Below, piece by piece: positions 7,416 to 9,025 of a stretch of 9,025 nt of DNA. The position numbers were made by a program, and so were the translations under genes. The stretch covers positions 1-9,025 of the forward strand of contig SXHS01000166.1 of NCBI GenBank assembly GCA_005773145.1, in the 5' to 3' direction. This DNA is from Planctomycetaceae bacterium. Its GTDB lineage: Bacteria > Planctomycetota > Planctomycetia > Pirellulales > Pirellulaceae. Each line of letters begins with the position of its first letter. The stretch's first letter is position 1. Under the pieces are notes generated by a model. It was not told the DNA's origin, did no database searches, and saw only the letters and a program-made list of their open reading frames with translations.

Positions 7416-8891
7416 CTATTCTCGCGAAATGATACCGGCTTTTTCCAAGGGGTGCGCTCCGTGTTGAGTCAGTGCGGGTGCTTCCGCATCGGGGAGCATT
7501 TTACCGCGATTAGCCAGCTCCAACGGGTCCACGGCTCGGCGCAGCAGATGCATGAACTCAATGTCGGCCTCGCCAAACATAGCGGGCATGAAGCCGCGTT
7601 TTTCCAGGCCCACACCATGTTCGCCCGTGATGGAGCCACCCAGCTGGATGCAATAATTGAGGATTTCCGCCGCGAGTTCTTCCGCCTTTTCCAATTCGCC
7701 TTGGACACGGCCGTCAAACATGATCAATGGGTGCAGATTCCCGTCGCCTGCGTGAAATACGTTGGCCACCCGCAAATGGTACGTGTCGCTCAGGCGGCTA
7801 ATTTCCTTGAGTGCTTGTCCCAGTTTGGATCGCGGTACCACTCCATCCTGCACGATGAAATCGGAGCTGAGTCGTCCCACGGCCGAGAACGCGCACTTGC
7901 GTCCGGTCCAAATGGCCAGGCGTTCGTCGGCATCTTTGGCGACACGGTATCGATAGGCGCCCGATTGATCGATGATTTGGGTGAGTCGCGGCTTCTCCGC
8001 CTCGACCTCCTCCGGGGTTCCTTCCAGTTCGACGATCAAGATGGCCTTGGCATCGCTAGGATAACCGGCACCGACTGCCGCATCGGCCGCATCCATGGCC
8101 AAGCGGTCCATGATTTCCAAGGCACCTGGTAGCAAGCCCGACGCGACGACCAGTGACACGGCGTCGCCAGCCTTTTCGAGCGAATCGTAGGCCGCTTCCA
8201 GCGTGTAGTACACCGCGGGCTTGGGGAGCAGTCGCAGCGTGATCTCAAGAGCGATCCCGAAGAGCCCTTCGCAGCCGATGAACATTCCGACCAGATCCGG
8301 CCCGGCACTCTCCAGGCTATCGCTACCGAGATCGCAAACTTCGCCATCGGGGAGTACCACTTTCATACCCAACACGTGATTGGAGGTCATGCCGTACTTC
8401 AGGCAATGCGCGCCCCCCGAATTGAAGGCGACATTTCCACCAATGGTGCACACCGGGCCACTTGATGGATCCGGGGCAAACAGAAGTTGGTCGGGAGATG
8501 CCAATTGTGACACTTTGACGTTAATAACGCCCGGCTCGACCACGGCGAGTCTTTGTCGAGCGTCGTAACGCAAGACACGAGTCATTCGATTCAAGGCAAT
8601 CACCAATCCGTCAGCGATGGGAACGGATCCGCCACTCAAACTGGTGCCGCTCCCCCGGGCCATGAAAGGAACTTGGAAGCGATGGCAGATGCGAACGGCG
8701 GCGATGACCTCTTCCTGGGATTCGGGGAGGACGATCGCAGTGGGGCGCGAGCGGAAGACCGTCAAGCCATCCGACTCATAGGGAGCGATTTGTGCTGCCC
8801 CGGTCATCAAGCGTTCGGCCGGGAAGACCTTGGACAGCGCGGCCAGAAATTCGGTTCGCGGCGGCGAGGCAGTTGGTGGAGGAATGGCCAT
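7416..8891 (-). CDS. glcD: Glycolate oxidase catalytic FAD subunit GlcD
   Basis: A 491-residue protein from the chosen ATG, near the usual GlcD length of about 500. The FAD_binding_4 domain spans about 48-225, with RGSGTSLSGG (79-88) and the stretch PSSGPVCTIGGNVAFNSGG (142-160) contacting FAD. The FAD-oxidase C-terminal domain carries FHAGDGNLHP (379-388) and the GEHGVG motif (423-428), both hallmarks of the D-lactate/glycolate dehydrogenase family. The enzyme oxidises glycolate, and often D-lactate, to the 2-oxo acid. The adjacent glcE and glcF favour glycolate oxidase over a lone D-lactate dehydrogenase. The frame is open to the right edge, including an ATG at 9017, but that part overlaps the end of a fumarase-like gene in another frame and has no GlcD-like sequence, so I start at 8891. 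No Shine-Dalgarno sequence precedes this ATG. The 49-base gap to the upstream gene suggests a shared transcript. Confidence 0.9.
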   Translation of the reverse strand: MAIPPPTASPPRTEFLAALSKVFPAERLMTGAAQIAPYESDGLTVFRSRPTAIVLPESQEEVIAAVRICHRFQVPFMARGSGTSLSGGSVPIADGLVIALNRMTRVLRYDARQRLAVVEPGVINVKVSQLASPDQLLFAPDPSSGPVCTIGGNVAFNSGGAHCLKYGMTSNHVLGMKVVLPDGEVCDLGSDSLESAGPDLVGMFIGCEGLFGIALEITLRLLPKPAVYYTLEAAYDSLEKAGDAVSLVVASGLLPGALEIMDRLAMDAADAAVGAGYPSDAKAILIVELEGTPEEVEAEKPRLTQIIDQSGAYRYRVAKDADERLAIWTGRKCAFSAVGRLSSDFIVQDGVVPRSKLGQALKEISRLSDTYHLRVANVFHAGDGNLHPLIMFDGRVQGELEKAEELAAEILNYCIQLGGSITGEHGVGLEKRGFMPAMFGEADIEFMHLLRRAVDPLELANRGKMLPDAEAPALTQHGAHPLEKAGIISRE

Positions 8892-8940
8892 GTGGAGGGA
8901 ATCCGAAATCAGCGCGACTGGTAATCCGTGGATCGGCCCA

Positions 8941-9025
8941 TCAATGCGAGCAACCGGCGCCGACGGAAGCAAAAAAGTCATGTCCCTTGTCATCGACCAA
9001 GATGAAAGCGGGGACATCTTGCACG
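8941..9025 (-). CDS. C-terminal fragment of a class I fumarate hydratase (cut by window edge)
   Basis: Twenty-seven codons end in a TGA at 8941-8943; the gene continues past the right edge. The visible end contains PAFILVDDKGHDFF, which closely matches the C-terminal segment PAFILVDDKGNDFF that I recall from class I iron-sulphur fumarases (FumA/FumB type), and then a short tail ending in GAGCSH. These enzymes interconvert fumarate and malate in the citric acid cycle. The gene lies 49 bases upstream of glcD on the same strand, so it is probably the preceding gene of the same operon. It is too short for a domain search in isolation. Fumarase or a close relative such as a tartrate dehydratase-like hydrolyase is possible; the assignment rests on this one motif. 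Confidence 0.72.
   Translation of the reverse strand, partial: VQDVPAFILVDDKGHDFFASVGAGCSH

Noticed and set aside
8892..9017. A 42-residue N-terminal extension of GlcD from the ATG at 9017
   Set aside because: It overlaps the fumarase-like C-terminus in another frame and has no similarity to GlcD N-termini that I recognise.

Overview
The window is about 60% G+C by eye and carries four complete protein genes, one gene fragment at the right edge, one convincing terminator and two non-coding stretches. The gene set suits a Gram-negative environmental bacterium. A member of the Planctomycetota is my best guess: a lone TadG-like von Willebrand protein, an ABC exporter fused to DUF1854, and several genes without a clear Shine-Dalgarno site. 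No rRNA or marker gene is present, so this taxonomic call is an inference of moderate strength. I saw no CRISPR array, tRNA, insertion sequence or phage gene.

Layout from left to right: (1) 1-383 holds no gene I can support, but contains a strong nested hairpin terminator (289-351) serving the gene to its right. (2) 384-1808, minus strand, is a membrane-anchored TadE/TadG-type protein with a von Willebrand factor A domain and a large insertion inside that domain. (3) 1809-2203 is a divergent intergenic region that should hold promoters for both flanking genes. (4) 2204-5020, plus strand, is a 938-residue polypeptide joining an N-terminal PH-like region, a four-cysteine zinc ribbon, a complete type IV ABC exporter half-transporter and a C-terminal DUF1854 domain. 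(5) 5007-8891, minus strand, is a compact operon in the order glcD-glcE-glcF for the three-subunit glycolate oxidase. (6) At the right edge, just upstream of glcD and on the same strand, lies the last 27 codons of what looks like a class I (iron-sulphur) fumarate hydratase.

GlcD and GlcE are FAD-domain proteins and GlcF is the iron-sulphur subunit; together they oxidise glycolate to glyoxylate and pass electrons to the membrane chain. A fumarase directly upstream would make this a small central-carbon operon. The ABC-DUF1854 gene converges on glcF with a 14-base overlap and looks functionally unrelated to it. It is the most unusual item here. In other bacteria, as I recall, DUF1854 proteins and a partner ABC transporter are separate neighbouring genes annotated as associated with cyanophycin metabolism. 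Here they are one chain, so the fusion is evidence that the two work together. No cyanophycin gene is visible in this window.
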